A stretch of 64,000 nt of DNA, taken from contig DLST01000018.1 of the NCBI GenBank assembly GCA_002500745.1, forward strand, positions 93,000-156,999, in the 5' to 3' direction. The notes under the pieces were generated by a model that was not told the origin of the DNA, did not search any database, and saw nothing but the letters and a program-made list of their open reading frames with translations. A program made the translations under genes and the position numbers. This DNA comes from Sphingobacterium sp. UBA7855. GTDB taxonomy: Bacteria > Bacteroidota > Bacteroidia > Sphingobacteriales > Sphingobacteriaceae. Shown one piece after another: positions 45,954-55,120 of the stretch (the stretch's first letter is position 1; every line of letters starts with the position of its first letter).

Positions 45954-46378
45954 ACTATAAAGCGAAAGCGGGTGTAATAAAAAATTGATCAGTTACGATT
46001 AACGGAGTCCGATAAACTAGTCTAGCATAAAGATAGAGATTTAATCTTATTTTAACAATTATTAACATATTTATTACCTATTTTGCAAAGACCATCAAGA
46101 TAATTACAATGAAAATACGTAGTTAACTAACCTAAAATATTTATCTCGGCTATCATTTTATCATTAACAAATTCCATTACGAGCAAATCCATTCTTATAT
46201 TTTTTACGTTCATTCGATACAAAACACATAAAAATCTCGGTTTTTCCGAGTTATTTTACTATATTGTAAACTTTCAAAAAACCTTCATCGCCCTATCAGC
46301 GTTGACTAAGATGAAATGTTGAAGGTACTAATTGACAAGTAAAACAAACACTTCAATAAAAATTAAAACAAAGACTAA
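45954..46378. other. Divergent spacer between locus 2 and the mrp operon
   Basis: 425 bp, AT-rich, no gene. A 5-bp GC stem CTCGG / CCGAG around five T (46236-46250) and a 7-bp inverted repeat ACCTTCA (46281-46287) / TGAAGGT (46320-46326) lie upstream of mrpA; both are weak. Confidence 0.45.
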
Positions 46379-48688
46379 ATGCTATTTACTGTTCTGTCAG
46401 GATTAATAACATCGAGCCTTATTGTTCCATTTGGTCGTTTCCTAAAAACCAAATGGGGTTTTATTCTCGCATTCTTACCGGTACTTCTATTTCTATATTT
46501 TGCTCAATATGTTGTACCTATTGGTCAAGGCTCCTATTTTGTACAGTCGACCTCATGGGTGCCCTCTCTAGGCATCAATCTGGATTTTAAACTGGATGGG
46601 CTATCCCTACTTTTCGCCTTATTGATTACCGGTATCGGAGCTTGTATCTTTTTCTACGCTAATGCCTATCTCAAAGGGCACCGGTATATCGATCGATTCT
46701 TTGGCTACCTCTGCTTATTTATGTCAGCAATGCTGGGGCTTGTCCTATCGGACAATATGTTATTATTGTTTATCTTTTGGGAATTGACTTCAATCAGCTC
46801 ATTTTTTCTCATTGGATTTAACAATGATAACAACGAGTCACGCAAAAGCGCATTGACCGCTCTGTCTATCACCGGTCTAGGTGGCTTCTTTCTACTGGCA
46901 GGTTTCATTTTACTGGGTAATATCGCAGGTACTTATCATATTACAGCACTGCTCGACAAAGTATCACTCATTCAACAACACCCACTCTTCCCCTTGGTAT
47001 TTGGCCTAGTGGCACTCGGAGCAATAACAAAATCTGCACAGTTCCCTTTCCATTTTTGGTTACCCGGTGCCATGAAAGCACCAACGCCAGTATCGGCCTA
47101 CCTCCATTCTGCAACCATGGTCAAAGCAGGTATTTATCTTTTGGCCCGCTTTTCGCCGATTCTTGGAGGAAACCCCATCTGGATGTACTCCCTGATGGCC
47201 ATTGGTGGCTTTACGATGCTTTACACCGCCTTTCATTCGCTGTTCAGAACGGACTTAAAAGGGGTTTTGGCCTATTCAACGATATCCGCACTAGGAATTT
47301 TGGTTTTTTTATTGGGTCTTGGTACAAAGGAGGCCATTATTGCAGCATGTGTATTTATACTTGTACATGCCTTATATAAAGCCGCTTTATTCCTTATTAC
47401 GGGAATTATAGACCATGAAACCAGCACAAGGGATCTAACGGTTTTGCGGGGACTGCGTAAGGTTTTGATGCCTGTCGCTATCGCAGGTTTTCTTGCGGCA
47501 CTTTCCAGCGCTGGTATTCCGCTTACTTTTGGATTTATCGGAAAGGATCTGATCTACGAGGCAACGCTACATGCAGCCCCTGATTTATTTCTCTATTTGA
47601 CAGCAGCTGCGGTCGCAACAAATATATTATTGGTATCCGCTGGATTTATGGCCGGTATCAGACCTTTTATGGGGAAGTTGCCCGAACAATTCAGTAAAAT
47701 CCATCTGCCTTATAAAGCCATGTGGATACCCCCATTGCTTTTAGCCATTGTTGGTGTCATTTTTGGCTGTATTCCCGGACTTATCGGAGAATGGATTGCA
47801 GGGCCAACCGCGGTAAGTATACTGGCCAAAACGGAAGTTTTTCATCTAAAAATCTGGCATGGCTTTAATTTAATCCTGCTACTAAGCGCGATTACAATTG
47901 CTGCCGGTACGCTCCTCTATTTCGCAAACAAGCCAAGTAATAACAAATTGACCTGGATCGCGAAATTCAATAAGATTTCTCCAGAATATATGATCAACCT
48001 GTGTGCACAGGAAATTGCGCTGTTCTCCGCTTTCTTTACAAACAAAATGCACAACGGCTACTTGCGTTCATATTTATTAAAAATCATCCTATTTGCGGAA
48101 GTATTGATCGCCTACCAGCTATATCTCGGGGGGCCACTCCACATCAAATGGGAAACGCTATCGCCCGTAAGCTTCTATGAAGTAACGACGGTCTGTATTT
48201 TAATCGGCGCTATTGTATTGACGATACGAACCACATCCCGATTGACAGCAGTCGTAGCTACTAGTGTCGTAGGTTATGCCATATGTCTCATTTTCGTGTT
48301 TTACAGTGCTCCAGATTTAGCAATGACGCAATTTACCATAGACACCCTTACGGTAGTACTCTTTGTCTTGGTACTGTTTAAACTCCCTCCCTTCTTGAAT
48401 CTGGCAAACAGACGCACCGTCATTCGTGACGCCATAGTCGCTGTCATTTTTGGCGTTTTGCTATCCATGGTAGCACTCCGTGTCCTGCATGAACCAACAA
48501 CGACTAATATCAGTGATTTCTACGGCGACTATGCTTATGTGCTTGCTAAGGGTAAAAATGTAGTCAATGTACTGCTTGTAGATTTCAGAGGCTTCGACAC
48601 CATGTTTGAGATTGTCGTGTTGAGCATTGCAGCATTGGGAGTATACAGCTTATTAAAATTGCGTTTAAAACCTTCGGATAAAGAATAA
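46379..48688 (+). CDS. mrpA: Mrp Na+/H+ antiporter subunit A
   Basis: A 769-residue NuoL-like membrane subunit of the multi-gene Mrp antiporter, with about 20 hydrophobic segments. The TM5 glutamate lies in FIFWELTSISSFF, and the lysine-bearing helices KSAQFPFHFWLPGAMKAPTP and YKAALFLITG are typical proton-path elements. The C-terminal extension (VVGYAICLIFVFYSAPDLAM and FDTMFEIVVLSIAALGVYSL) is the MrpA-specific MbhD/MbhE-like part. It is the first of seven consecutive mrp genes. Confidence 0.95.
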   Translation: MLFTVLSGLITSSLIVPFGRFLKTKWGFILAFLPVLLFLYFAQYVVPIGQGSYFVQSTSWVPSLGINLDFKLDGLSLLFALLITGIGACIFFYANAYLKGHRYIDRFFGYLCLFMSAMLGLVLSDNMLLLFIFWELTSISSFFLIGFNNDNNESRKSALTALSITGLGGFFLLAGFILLGNIAGTYHITALLDKVSLIQQHPLFPLVFGLVALGAITKSAQFPFHFWLPGAMKAPTPVSAYLHSATMVKAGIYLLARFSPILGGNPIWMYSLMAIGGFTMLYTAFHSLFRTDLKGVLAYSTISALGILVFLLGLGTKEAIIAACVFILVHALYKAALFLITGIIDHETSTRDLTVLRGLRKVLMPVAIAGFLAALSSAGIPLTFGFIGKDLIYEATLHAAPDLFLYLTAAAVATNILLVSAGFMAGIRPFMGKLPEQFSKIHLPYKAMWIPPLLLAIVGVIFGCIPGLIGEWIAGPTAVSILAKTEVFHLKIWHGFNLILLLSAITIAAGTLLYFANKPSNNKLTWIAKFNKISPEYMINLCAQEIALFSAFFTNKMHNGYLRSYLLKIILFAEVLIAYQLYLGGPLHIKWETLSPVSFYEVTTVCILIGAIVLTIRTTSRLTAVVATSVVGYAICLIFVFYSAPDLAMTQFTIDTLTVVLFVLVLFKLPPFLNLANRRTVIRDAIVAVIFGVLLSMVALRVLHEPTTTNISDFYGDYAYVLAKGKNVVNVLLVDFRGFDTMFEIVVLSIAALGVYSLLKLRLKPSDKE

Positions 48689-48701
48689 TAAATGTTTAAC
48701 A

Positions 48702-48725
48702 GCTATGGGTCCGTAAACGGATAGC
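48702..48725 (+). other. Small hairpin in the mrpA-mrpB spacer
   Basis: TCCGT/ACGGA with a 2-nt loop, extended by outer GCTA/TAGC, in the 62-bp spacer between mrpA and mrpB. No T-run follows, so it is not a terminator; it could influence mRNA processing or subunit ratio. Confidence 0.35.
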
Positions 48726-48750
48726 ATGATGCATAGCTAAATAGTAACAA

Positions 48751-49170
48751 ATGAACAGTACAATATTACAGACCGCTACGCGATATCTATTACCGATACT
48801 CTTACTTTTCTCGGTATTTCTGCTATTAAGGGGCCACTACTACCCTGGGGGTGGCTTCGTGGGAGGCTTGGTCGCTTCTATTGCCTTTGTTTTGCATAGT
48901 TTTGCCTTTGGCCCACAAAACACCATGAAATTAATTCAATATAAACCCTTATCTCTCATTCCCATAGGACTGGGCGTTTCGGCGATAAGCATGTTCCTAC
49001 CCGTTTTCTTTGGCTATCCTGTTATGACGGGACTGTGGCTTGAGGAAAAAATTCCAGTCATCGGTATGATCGGAACAGCTTTGTTTTTTGATCTTGGTGT
49101 ATATTTTGTCGTTATTGGCGTCGTACTTACAATTTTATTTACAATTGCATTAACTACTGAAGAAGAATAA
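48751..49170 (+). CDS. mrpB: Mrp antiporter subunit B
   Basis: A 139-residue four-helix membrane subunit (MnhB family). The opening [27 protein letters not shown] carries the characteristic GHYYPGGGF motif, followed by conserved hydrophobic helices and a charged end TTEEE. It overlaps the start of mrpC by one base. It is an essential part of the Mrp complex that exchanges cytosolic Na+ for protons. Confidence 0.94.
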   Translation: MNSTILQTATRYLLPILLLFSVFLLLRGHYYPGGGFVGGLVASIAFVLHSFAFGPQNTMKLIQYKPLSLIPIGLGVSAISMFLPVFFGYPVMTGLWLEEKIPVIGMIGTALFFDLGVYFVVIGVVLTILFTIALTTEEE

Positions 49171-49526
49171 TGGAACTGATTCTTGTTTTATTAATAGGCA
49201 TTTTATATGCCGCTGGGATATACCTTATCCTCCGTCGAAGCATGGTTAAACTATTGTTGGGTATTATGTTACTGGGCAATGGTACCAATATACTGATCTT
49301 CTTATTGGGGAATATTATTAAAGGAAAACCGCCTATTATTGCACCCGATCTGAAAGTATTCACCGATATTTATGCGGATCCAATTCCGCAAGCTCTTATT
49401 TTAACAGCCATCGTGATTAGCTTTGGCTTAACCTCCTTTGCCATCGTTCTACTCAAACGTGTCTATGCATTGCTGGGTACAGACGATTTGGATGATTTGA
49501 ACACCCCTGAGGAAGAAGATATATGA
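49170..49526 (+). CDS. mrpC: Mrp antiporter subunit C
   Basis: A 118-residue NuoK-like subunit with three helices: [33 protein letters not shown] and [20 protein letters not shown]. The [14 protein letters not shown] segment is the MrpC signature. It overlaps mrpB by 1 bp and mrpD by 4 bp, indicating translational coupling. Confidence 0.94.
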   Translation: MELILVLLIGILYAAGIYLILRRSMVKLLLGIMLLGNGTNILIFLLGNIIKGKPPIIAPDLKVFTDIYADPIPQALILTAIVISFGLTSFAIVLLKRVYALLGTDDLDDLNTPEEEDI

Positions 49527-51031
49527 TAGACAACCACATTATTGCCACGATCATCGTGCACCTATTTATTGCTATTGTCCAACTGATGTTTTGGCGCAAA
49601 TCTACTGCACAACGTTTTCTGAGCGTTGGTGGAAGTTTGCTCGTCCTTATTCTTGCTTTTAAATTATTCTTCAAGGTCTACGAAGGTGGTATTTTAACCA
49701 TGAATGCCGCCAATTGGAAAGCTCCCTTTGGAATTGTCTTTGTTGCTGACCTATTCAGTAGCACCCTCGTCCTTCTCACATCAATTGCAGGTCTTGCTGT
49801 CTCTATCTTTTCCTGTGTCGGGGTAGGCCGCCAGCGTATTCTCTACGGATACTTCCCTATCTTCCACTTTTTAATGATGGGACTGAATGGAGCCTTTCTT
49901 ACTGGAGATATCTTCAACCTGTATGTATGGTTTGAAGTAATTATCATTTCTTCTTTCGTACTCATGACATTGGGGGGGAGAAAATCGCAACTGGAAGGTG
50001 CTGTAAAATATATGGCCATGAATATCCTGGCCTCCACATTTTTCTTAACAGGCATAGGCATACTTTATGGTATTTCAGGATCATTGAATATGGCCGACTT
50101 GGCCTTACGTATTCCAAAGATACAGAACCAAGCGCTAGTGGAAATTACGGCAACATTTTTTTTGATCGGTTTTGGTATTAAATCTGCCATATTTCCACTC
50201 TACTTCTGGCTACCATCATCTTATCATACCCCGCCCTCTGCAGTAGCGGCGACTTTCGGAGGCTTATTGACGAAAGTGGGTATCTACGCATTATTCAGGG
50301 TATTTTCTTTACTATTTATTCCTAATCATTTTACAAAAGAGCTGCTGATCGCACTAGCCATATTGACAATTTTGACTGGTGCCTTTGGTGCCTTGATCAA
50401 AACCAATATCCGAAGGTTGTTTTCCTATTTAATCGTTTGCCATATCGGGTTTATGATTGGCGGGCTAGGCCTATATAGTAAATGGGCCTTACTGGGGGCA
50501 ATATTCTATCTGATCCACGATATCATGGTTAAAACCAATTTATTTCTAATTGCTGGTGTTGTACGTCAACTCCGCAGCACCATGGATATGAATAAATTGG
50601 GCGGGCTATATGCCCAATACCCCAAAATTTCTTTGCTTTTTGCCCTTGTTCTTTTTTCGCTTGTTGGCATACCGCCCCTATCGGGGTTCTGGCCTAAAGT
50701 CTATCTATTTAGAGACGCATTCCAGCTGGAAAAGTATGCCTTTGCGGGAGCCCTGATCATCGGTAGTTTTATCACCTTATTTGTCATTGCCAAAATGTGG
50801 GCACAGGTATTCTGGAAAGATACACCTGATCCAGAAATAGTTGAAGATAAATTTGCAGATATGGTTGGGTATAAAAAAACAATGCTCATACTCCCGGTCG
50901 TTATTTTGGCTTCTGCGTCCCTGTATATCGGACTCAATGCCGAGGCTATCATTCACGTGGCAGATCAGATTGCTACACAATTATTGGACACATCACCTTA
51001 CATAAACGCTGTACTAGGAGGGCAGAAATAA
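49523..51031 (+). CDS. mrpD: Mrp antiporter subunit D
   Basis: A 502-residue NuoM/N-like antiporter subunit with 14 or so helices. Key segments are DIFNLYVWFEVIIISSFVLM (TM5 glutamate), KSAIFPLYFWLPSSYHTPPS (TM7 lysine and the discontinuous helix) and HDIMVKTNLFLIAG. Together with MrpA it is thought to form the ion-translocating paths. It overlaps mrpC by 4 bp and is followed by mrpE after 1 bp. Confidence 0.95.
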   Translation: MIDNHIIATIIVHLFIAIVQLMFWRKSTAQRFLSVGGSLLVLILAFKLFFKVYEGGILTMNAANWKAPFGIVFVADLFSSTLVLLTSIAGLAVSIFSCVGVGRQRILYGYFPIFHFLMMGLNGAFLTGDIFNLYVWFEVIIISSFVLMTLGGRKSQLEGAVKYMAMNILASTFFLTGIGILYGISGSLNMADLALRIPKIQNQALVEITATFFLIGFGIKSAIFPLYFWLPSSYHTPPSAVAATFGGLLTKVGIYALFRVFSLLFIPNHFTKELLIALAILTILTGAFGALIKTNIRRLFSYLIVCHIGFMIGGLGLYSKWALLGAIFYLIHDIMVKTNLFLIAGVVRQLRSTMDMNKLGGLYAQYPKISLLFALVLFSLVGIPPLSGFWPKVYLFRDAFQLEKYAFAGALIIGSFITLFVIAKMWAQVFWKDTPDPEIVEDKFADMVGYKKTMLILPVVILASASLYIGLNAEAIIHVADQIATQLLDTSPYINAVLGGQK

Positions 51032-51032
51032 T

Positions 51033-51509
51033 ATGATAAAGCAATTTTTAATGAACCTCATGTTATCCTTTATCTGGGTTGCACTGACGGGGTCGATGTA
51101 TTACTCGAACTTTCTATTCGGTTTTATGCTTGGATTTGGTATACTCTGGTTGATGAACAGAAATGAGGCTGATCAGCGCTACTTCTATCGGGTACCCAAA
51201 ACGCTGAGTTTTATTCTTTTTTTTCTGTGGGAAATGATCGTTGCCAATGTTCAGGTTGCGTATGATGTCATCACACCAAAATTTTTCATCAAACCGGCCA
51301 TTGTAAAATATCCCATGGATGCAAAAACAGATTTAGAAATAAATCTGCTTTCAACCTTTATTTCGCTGACACCGGGAACACTTATTCTCGATGTAAGTGA
51401 AGATAAAAAAACGATCTTTATCCATGTAATGTACATGAAGAACAGGGAACAGTTTGTCTCTACGCTTAAAAATAATGTTGAACGAAGACTTTTAGAACTC
51501 TTAAGATGA
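51033..51509 (+). CDS. mrpE: Mrp antiporter subunit E
   Basis: A 158-residue subunit with N-terminal membrane helices (LSFIWVALTGSMYYSNFLFG) and a C-terminal cytosolic domain containing LSTFISLTPGTLILDVSEDK and FIHVMYMKN, the MnhE signature. It overlaps mrpF by 4 bp. Confidence 0.94.
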   Translation: MIKQFLMNLMLSFIWVALTGSMYYSNFLFGFMLGFGILWLMNRNEADQRYFYRVPKTLSFILFFLWEMIVANVQVAYDVITPKFFIKPAIVKYPMDAKTDLEINLLSTFISLTPGTLILDVSEDKKTIFIHVMYMKNREQFVSTLKNNVERRLLELLR

Positions 51510-51781
51510 CTTTAAATAGCTATTTTGACTATGTAATCCTTCCAATCTTGACTGTTTCAGTGATATTGGCTTTTATTCGCCTGTATAAAGGACCCCAAAT
51601 ATTTGATCGTGTCATTGCCTTAGATCTCATTATCACCATTGGAATTGGCATTATTACCGTTTATAGTATACGAACTTCCCAGGAAGTATTTTTAGATATT
51701 GCCATGATATTAGCGCTTATCGCATTTCTCGGCACAATTGCATTTTCATTTTATTTAGAAAAACAAAGCAAAGATGAATGA
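51506..51781 (+). CDS. mrpF: Mrp antiporter subunit F
   Basis: A 91-residue three-helix subunit of the MrpF/PhaF family. The central YKGPQIFDRVIALDLIITIG segment is diagnostic and contains the conserved DR..A.D pattern. It overlaps mrpE by 4 bp and mrpG by 8 bp. Confidence 0.94.
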   Translation: MTLNSYFDYVILPILTVSVILAFIRLYKGPQIFDRVIALDLIITIGIGIITVYSIRTSQEVFLDIAMILALIAFLGTIAFSFYLEKQSKDE

Positions 51782-52124
51782 TATTACTTTAGCCATACTC
51801 AGCACGATAGGGGCACTGGCCATATTGTTTGCTTCTATTGGCATCTTGCGGATGCCGGATTTTTATTTACGTCTTTCCGTAACCGTCAAGGCGGCAACAC
51901 TGGGTGTTGGGCTATTGCTCATCTGTGCTGCTGTGACTTTCCCGGATGTATCCGTAACGACAAAGGCGATAGCTATTGGTTTCTTTCTGATCCTCACGGC
52001 ACCAGTTGCAGCACACATGATTGGCCGAGCGGCATACATACAACGGGTAAAAACATGGAAGGGAACCACATTAAATGATCTTGAAAAAGAGGGTAAATTA
52101 GATTGCAGAAAAGAAGATTTTTAA
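51774..52124 (+). CDS. mrpG: Mrp antiporter subunit G
   Basis: A 116-residue three-helix subunit of the MnhG/PhaG family, with the signature GILRMPDFYLRLSVTVKAATLG and a second hydrophobic part AIAIGFFLILTAPVAAHMIG. It completes the seven-subunit Mrp complex. Its stop codon lies inside the left arm of the downstream terminator. Confidence 0.94.
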   Translation: MNDITLAILSTIGALAILFASIGILRMPDFYLRLSVTVKAATLGVGLLLICAAVTFPDVSVTTKAIAIGFFLILTAPVAAHMIGRAAYIQRVKTWKGTTLNDLEKEGKLDCRKEDF

Positions 52125-52159
52125 GAAAAGCTAAGTGCGCTTTTCTTAAAAATCTTCTT
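52111..52159. terminator. Bidirectional terminator between mrpG and the lactonase gene
   Basis: A perfect 21-bp inverted repeat, 52111-52131 and 52139-52159, with a 7-nt loop. The arms are A/T-rich with tracts on both sides, so it can stop both the mrp operon and the convergent lactonase gene. The mrpG stop codon (52122-52124) is within the left arm. Confidence 0.8.
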
Positions 52160-52170
52160 AGCTTCATTGA

Positions 52171-53262
52171 TTAAAATAGAATACAAACAGGAGCTGGCAC
52201 AGCAATTTCTTTACCGGTATCCGTCAACAAACCAGTTTTTGTATCCCGGCTAAACAAAACAATGTTGTTCGTGTATTGATTGGCTACCAAAAGATATTTA
52301 CCATCGGGAGAAAGATTAAAGTTACGCGGTCCCTTACCTTTAACCGCCATATTGGCTATTTTCTTTAATTCGCCATCTTTCTCTACCGAAAAAGTAGCTA
52401 TCGTATTGGCGTCGCCCCGATTGGTTGCATACAAAAATTTACCATCAGCAGATATCTTGATATCTGCCCCACCGTTACTTCCTTTAAAACCTTCCGGATT
52501 GATATCAAATGTACTTTGATACATCCACGCATTGCCATCTTTCTTATAAAATGCAATTTGACCTGTCATTTCCAATATAATATACAAGAATTTCTCTTTC
52601 TTATCAAATACAATATGCCGCGGACCTCCTCCCGCGGGTGTAAAGATATCTTCCGATTCCTCTGCAAGGCTATAGGCATTTCCAGTTTTATTGACTGGAT
52701 AAATTGAGATCTCGTCGAGGCCAAGATCTTGGATATACAACTTATCCCCCTTTTTAGAGAAAAAAGTAGAATGTACATGTGGTTTTTCTTGCCGAACGGG
52801 ATCCACTCCCTTACCTTCATGTTGTATGAGTCGCGATCTTTTACTTAATACTCCGTTACTTTCTAGATCAAAGAGAGCCGCAGATCCGCCTGTATAGTTT
52901 GCTACGGCCAGCAGGCTTCCATTAGGATGTACCTCGACGAAACAAGGCGCCCCACCCCCTGAAGGAAGCGAATTTAAAAAAGTTAAATGACCGTCCTTAA
53001 AAGAATAGGCTGAAACTGTCCCTTCTTGATTCGGAACCTCATTAACGGCATAGATAAAGTTGTTACTCCTTGCCAAGAATGAAGGGTCTTTACTCTCCTG
53101 TGTACTCACCAATGTTGCGTCACCGGTTTTAACATCAAAATTATAGATATAAATCCCCTTGCTCTCGGTTTTACTGGTGTACGTACCCACAAACATAGGA
53201 ATTTGCTGAGCGAAACTCGCTAGCGGCAAAATTGTCATCAAATAAATAAATGCTTTTTTCAT
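52171..53262 (-). CDS. Lactonase-family beta-propeller protein (YbhE/PgL type)
   Basis: A 363-residue exported protein with signal peptide MKKAFIYLMTILPLASFAQQ and the seven-bladed propeller of the 6-phosphogluconolactonase/carboxymuconate cyclase family. Recurrent blade motifs are visible: GTYTSKTESKGIYIYNFD, HPNGSLLAVANYTGGSAALF, GGGPRHIVFDKKEKFLYI and GPRNFNLSPDGKYLLVANQY. Because it is exported, a cytosolic pentose-phosphate role is unlikely and the substrate is unknown. Confidence 0.85.
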   Translation of the reverse strand: MKKAFIYLMTILPLASFAQQIPMFVGTYTSKTESKGIYIYNFDVKTGDATLVSTQESKDPSFLARSNNFIYAVNEVPNQEGTVSAYSFKDGHLTFLNSLPSGGGAPCFVEVHPNGSLLAVANYTGGSAALFDLESNGVLSKRSRLIQHEGKGVDPVRQEKPHVHSTFFSKKGDKLYIQDLGLDEISIYPVNKTGNAYSLAEESEDIFTPAGGGPRHIVFDKKEKFLYIILEMTGQIAFYKKDGNAWMYQSTFDINPEGFKGSNGGADIKISADGKFLYATNRGDANTIATFSVEKDGELKKIANMAVKGKGPRNFNLSPDGKYLLVANQYTNNIVLFSRDTKTGLLTDTGKEIAVPAPVCILF

Positions 53263-53695
53263 AGAAATTACTTTATACGTGTTGATACATATCTTTCAAA
53301 TCAGAACCTTATCTATTCACTCTTCGGCGCAAAGATCTAAAAACTCCGACTGTCTTGTCACCACAAAGATCCTCAATAGACTTGTTAAATTTGGTTAAAA
53401 CAGTGCTTTCTAATAGTCAAATGCGTATTTTAGCGCATCAATTTTAACAATTCAAAAATTATCCATTTCAAGTATTTGGATGCAAAAATATTGTTAAATA
53501 AAAGTACGAATAATTCATATAATCTGATAATTTTGTGCTGTTGTTCAAAAAAGTATATATTGAATATAATTAGCATACATGTCTGCAAAGGCCTGAGCCT
53601 TTAATAATGAATAAATCATGAACAAGTGACCGAGTGAAAAGAGCCCATTTAAACAAATGGTGGACACTCATAAATATCATAAATAATTTATACGA
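53263..53695. other. Divergent spacer between the lactonase and surA-like genes
   Basis: 433 bp, AT-rich, no gene. The right half, upstream of the surA-like start, contains two hairpins (see 53587-53669); the left half shows nothing specific. Confidence 0.5.
53587..53669 (+). promoter_or_regulatory. Two hairpins in the leader of the surA-like gene
   Basis: Hairpin one is AAAGGC/GCCTTT with loop CTGA (53587-53602). The second is nested: GAGTG (53632-53636) pairs with CACTC (53665-53669) around CCATTT/AAATGG (53645-53660). Neither is followed by a T-run. They end 26 nt before the ATG and may form a structured 5' leader. Confidence 0.35.
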
Positions 53696-55042
53696 ATGAA
53701 AAAAAACATTTATATATTGTTTTTATTGCTTTTAGCTTCAATTCAGGCTAGTCTAGCGCAGCGTCAGGTGATTGACCGTGTTGTCGCAACAGTTGGATCG
53801 GGCATTATCTTACAGTCCGATGTGGATATGCAATATTCGCAATGGTTAGCGCAAGGAAACAAACCTAATGAAAACTTTAAATGCGGTGTACTTGAGCAAT
53901 TAATCATTCAGAAACTGCTTTCCCAACAGGCCGTAATTGATTCTATTGATGTAACAGAAACCGAAGTCGACGACAACCTTAACTCACGTTTACGCCATAT
54001 GTCGCAACAGGCCGGAGGTCAAGAACGTCTTGAGAAATTTCTTAACCGCTCGTTATTACAATACAAGGAAGAAATGCGTGCAAGTGTTTTTGAACAACTG
54101 AAAGCTAACAAGATGCAACAAAACATTGTTCAAAAAGTTGACGTAACACCATTGGAAGTAAAACGTTATTTTGAAGGCCTAAATCAAGATAGCCTCCCTT
54201 ATTTCAATACTGAAGTCGAAATTGGTGAAATCGTCATGATGCCGAAGTTGACAGATGAGGAAAAAAAAGAACAACGAGACAAAATTGAAGGTATCCGAAA
54301 ACAGATTATAGAGGGATCGGATTTTGGTACAATGGCTCGTATATATTCCCAAGACCCAGGATCAGCGCCCTACGGTGGAGATTTGGGTTTCGGTACACGC
54401 GACAACTACGTCAAGGAATACTCTGCGATGGCATTTAAATTAAAACCTGGAGAAATATCGCCCATTGTAGAATCTAAATATGGTTTCCATATTATTCAGG
54501 TACTCGAAAGACGTGGCGAAGAGGTTCACACACGCCATATCCTAATGAAAATCAATCCCGGTGCCGCAGCGTTAGAACGGACCAAAAATAAACTGGACAG
54601 TATTTATAAATTAGTAGTTGACAAAAAAATGGATTTCTATCATGCTGCCACAAATTATTCCGATGCAGAGGAAAGTAAATTCAATGGCGGTATGATCCTC
54701 AATCAAGACGGATCGAGCCGCACAACAGTAATTCCTATGGATGGCTTGGAGAAATCAGTATTTACAGCAATTGATCAGCTAAAACCTGGAGAATATTCCA
54801 AACCAGCACAGTTTACAGACAAAATGGGCGATGTTGGCTATCGCTTCAATTATTTAAAAACACGTATTCCTCCACACAAAGCTAATTTGGATGAAGATTT
54901 TACCAAAATTAAAGAGGCGGCCAGACAAGATAAAATCAATCGCAATCTGAGCAAATGGTTTGACGATAAATCCAAAACAACATTTATTGATATCAGTGAT
55001 GAATTTGGTTCATGTGATGAATTGAAAAAATGGAGAAAATAA
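53696..55042 (+). CDS. surA: SurA-like periplasmic peptidyl-prolyl isomerase
   Basis: A 448-residue periplasmic foldase for outer-membrane proteins. The signal peptide (MKKNIYILFLLLLASIQASLAQ) is followed by a SurA-N domain (IDRVVATVGSGIILQSDVDM) and two parvulin domains. The first is well conserved (SDFGTMARIYSQDPGSAPYGGDLGF, then KYGFHIIQVLERRG); the second (about 280-385) is more degenerate and may be a structural module. Many SusC barrels in the genome would be its clients. Monocistronic, with terminator. Confidence 0.88.
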   Translation: MKKNIYILFLLLLASIQASLAQRQVIDRVVATVGSGIILQSDVDMQYSQWLAQGNKPNENFKCGVLEQLIIQKLLSQQAVIDSIDVTETEVDDNLNSRLRHMSQQAGGQERLEKFLNRSLLQYKEEMRASVFEQLKANKMQQNIVQKVDVTPLEVKRYFEGLNQDSLPYFNTEVEIGEIVMMPKLTDEEKKEQRDKIEGIRKQIIEGSDFGTMARIYSQDPGSAPYGGDLGFGTRDNYVKEYSAMAFKLKPGEISPIVESKYGFHIIQVLERRGEEVHTRHILMKINPGAAALERTKNKLDSIYKLVVDKKMDFYHAATNYSDAEESKFNGGMILNQDGSSRTTVIPMDGLEKSVFTAIDQLKPGEYSKPAQFTDKMGDVGYRFNYLKTRIPPHKANLDEDFTKIKEAARQDKINRNLSKWFDDKSKTTFIDISDEFGSCDELKKWRK

Positions 55043-55065
55043 TAAGTTTAAAACACTTATCACCC

Positions 55066-55102
55066 AAAAAGGGCTTGAATATTTGATATTCAAGCCCTTT
55101 TT
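55066..55102. terminator. Bidirectional terminator after surA
   Basis: Perfect 17-bp stem, AAAAAGGGCTTGAATAT (55066-55082) and its complement (55086-55102), 3-nt loop, with A5 and T5 outer tracts. It serves surA and the convergent NTF2-like gene ending at 55121. Confidence 0.88.
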
Positions 55103-55120
55103 ATTTTGCACCCGTCGTTA

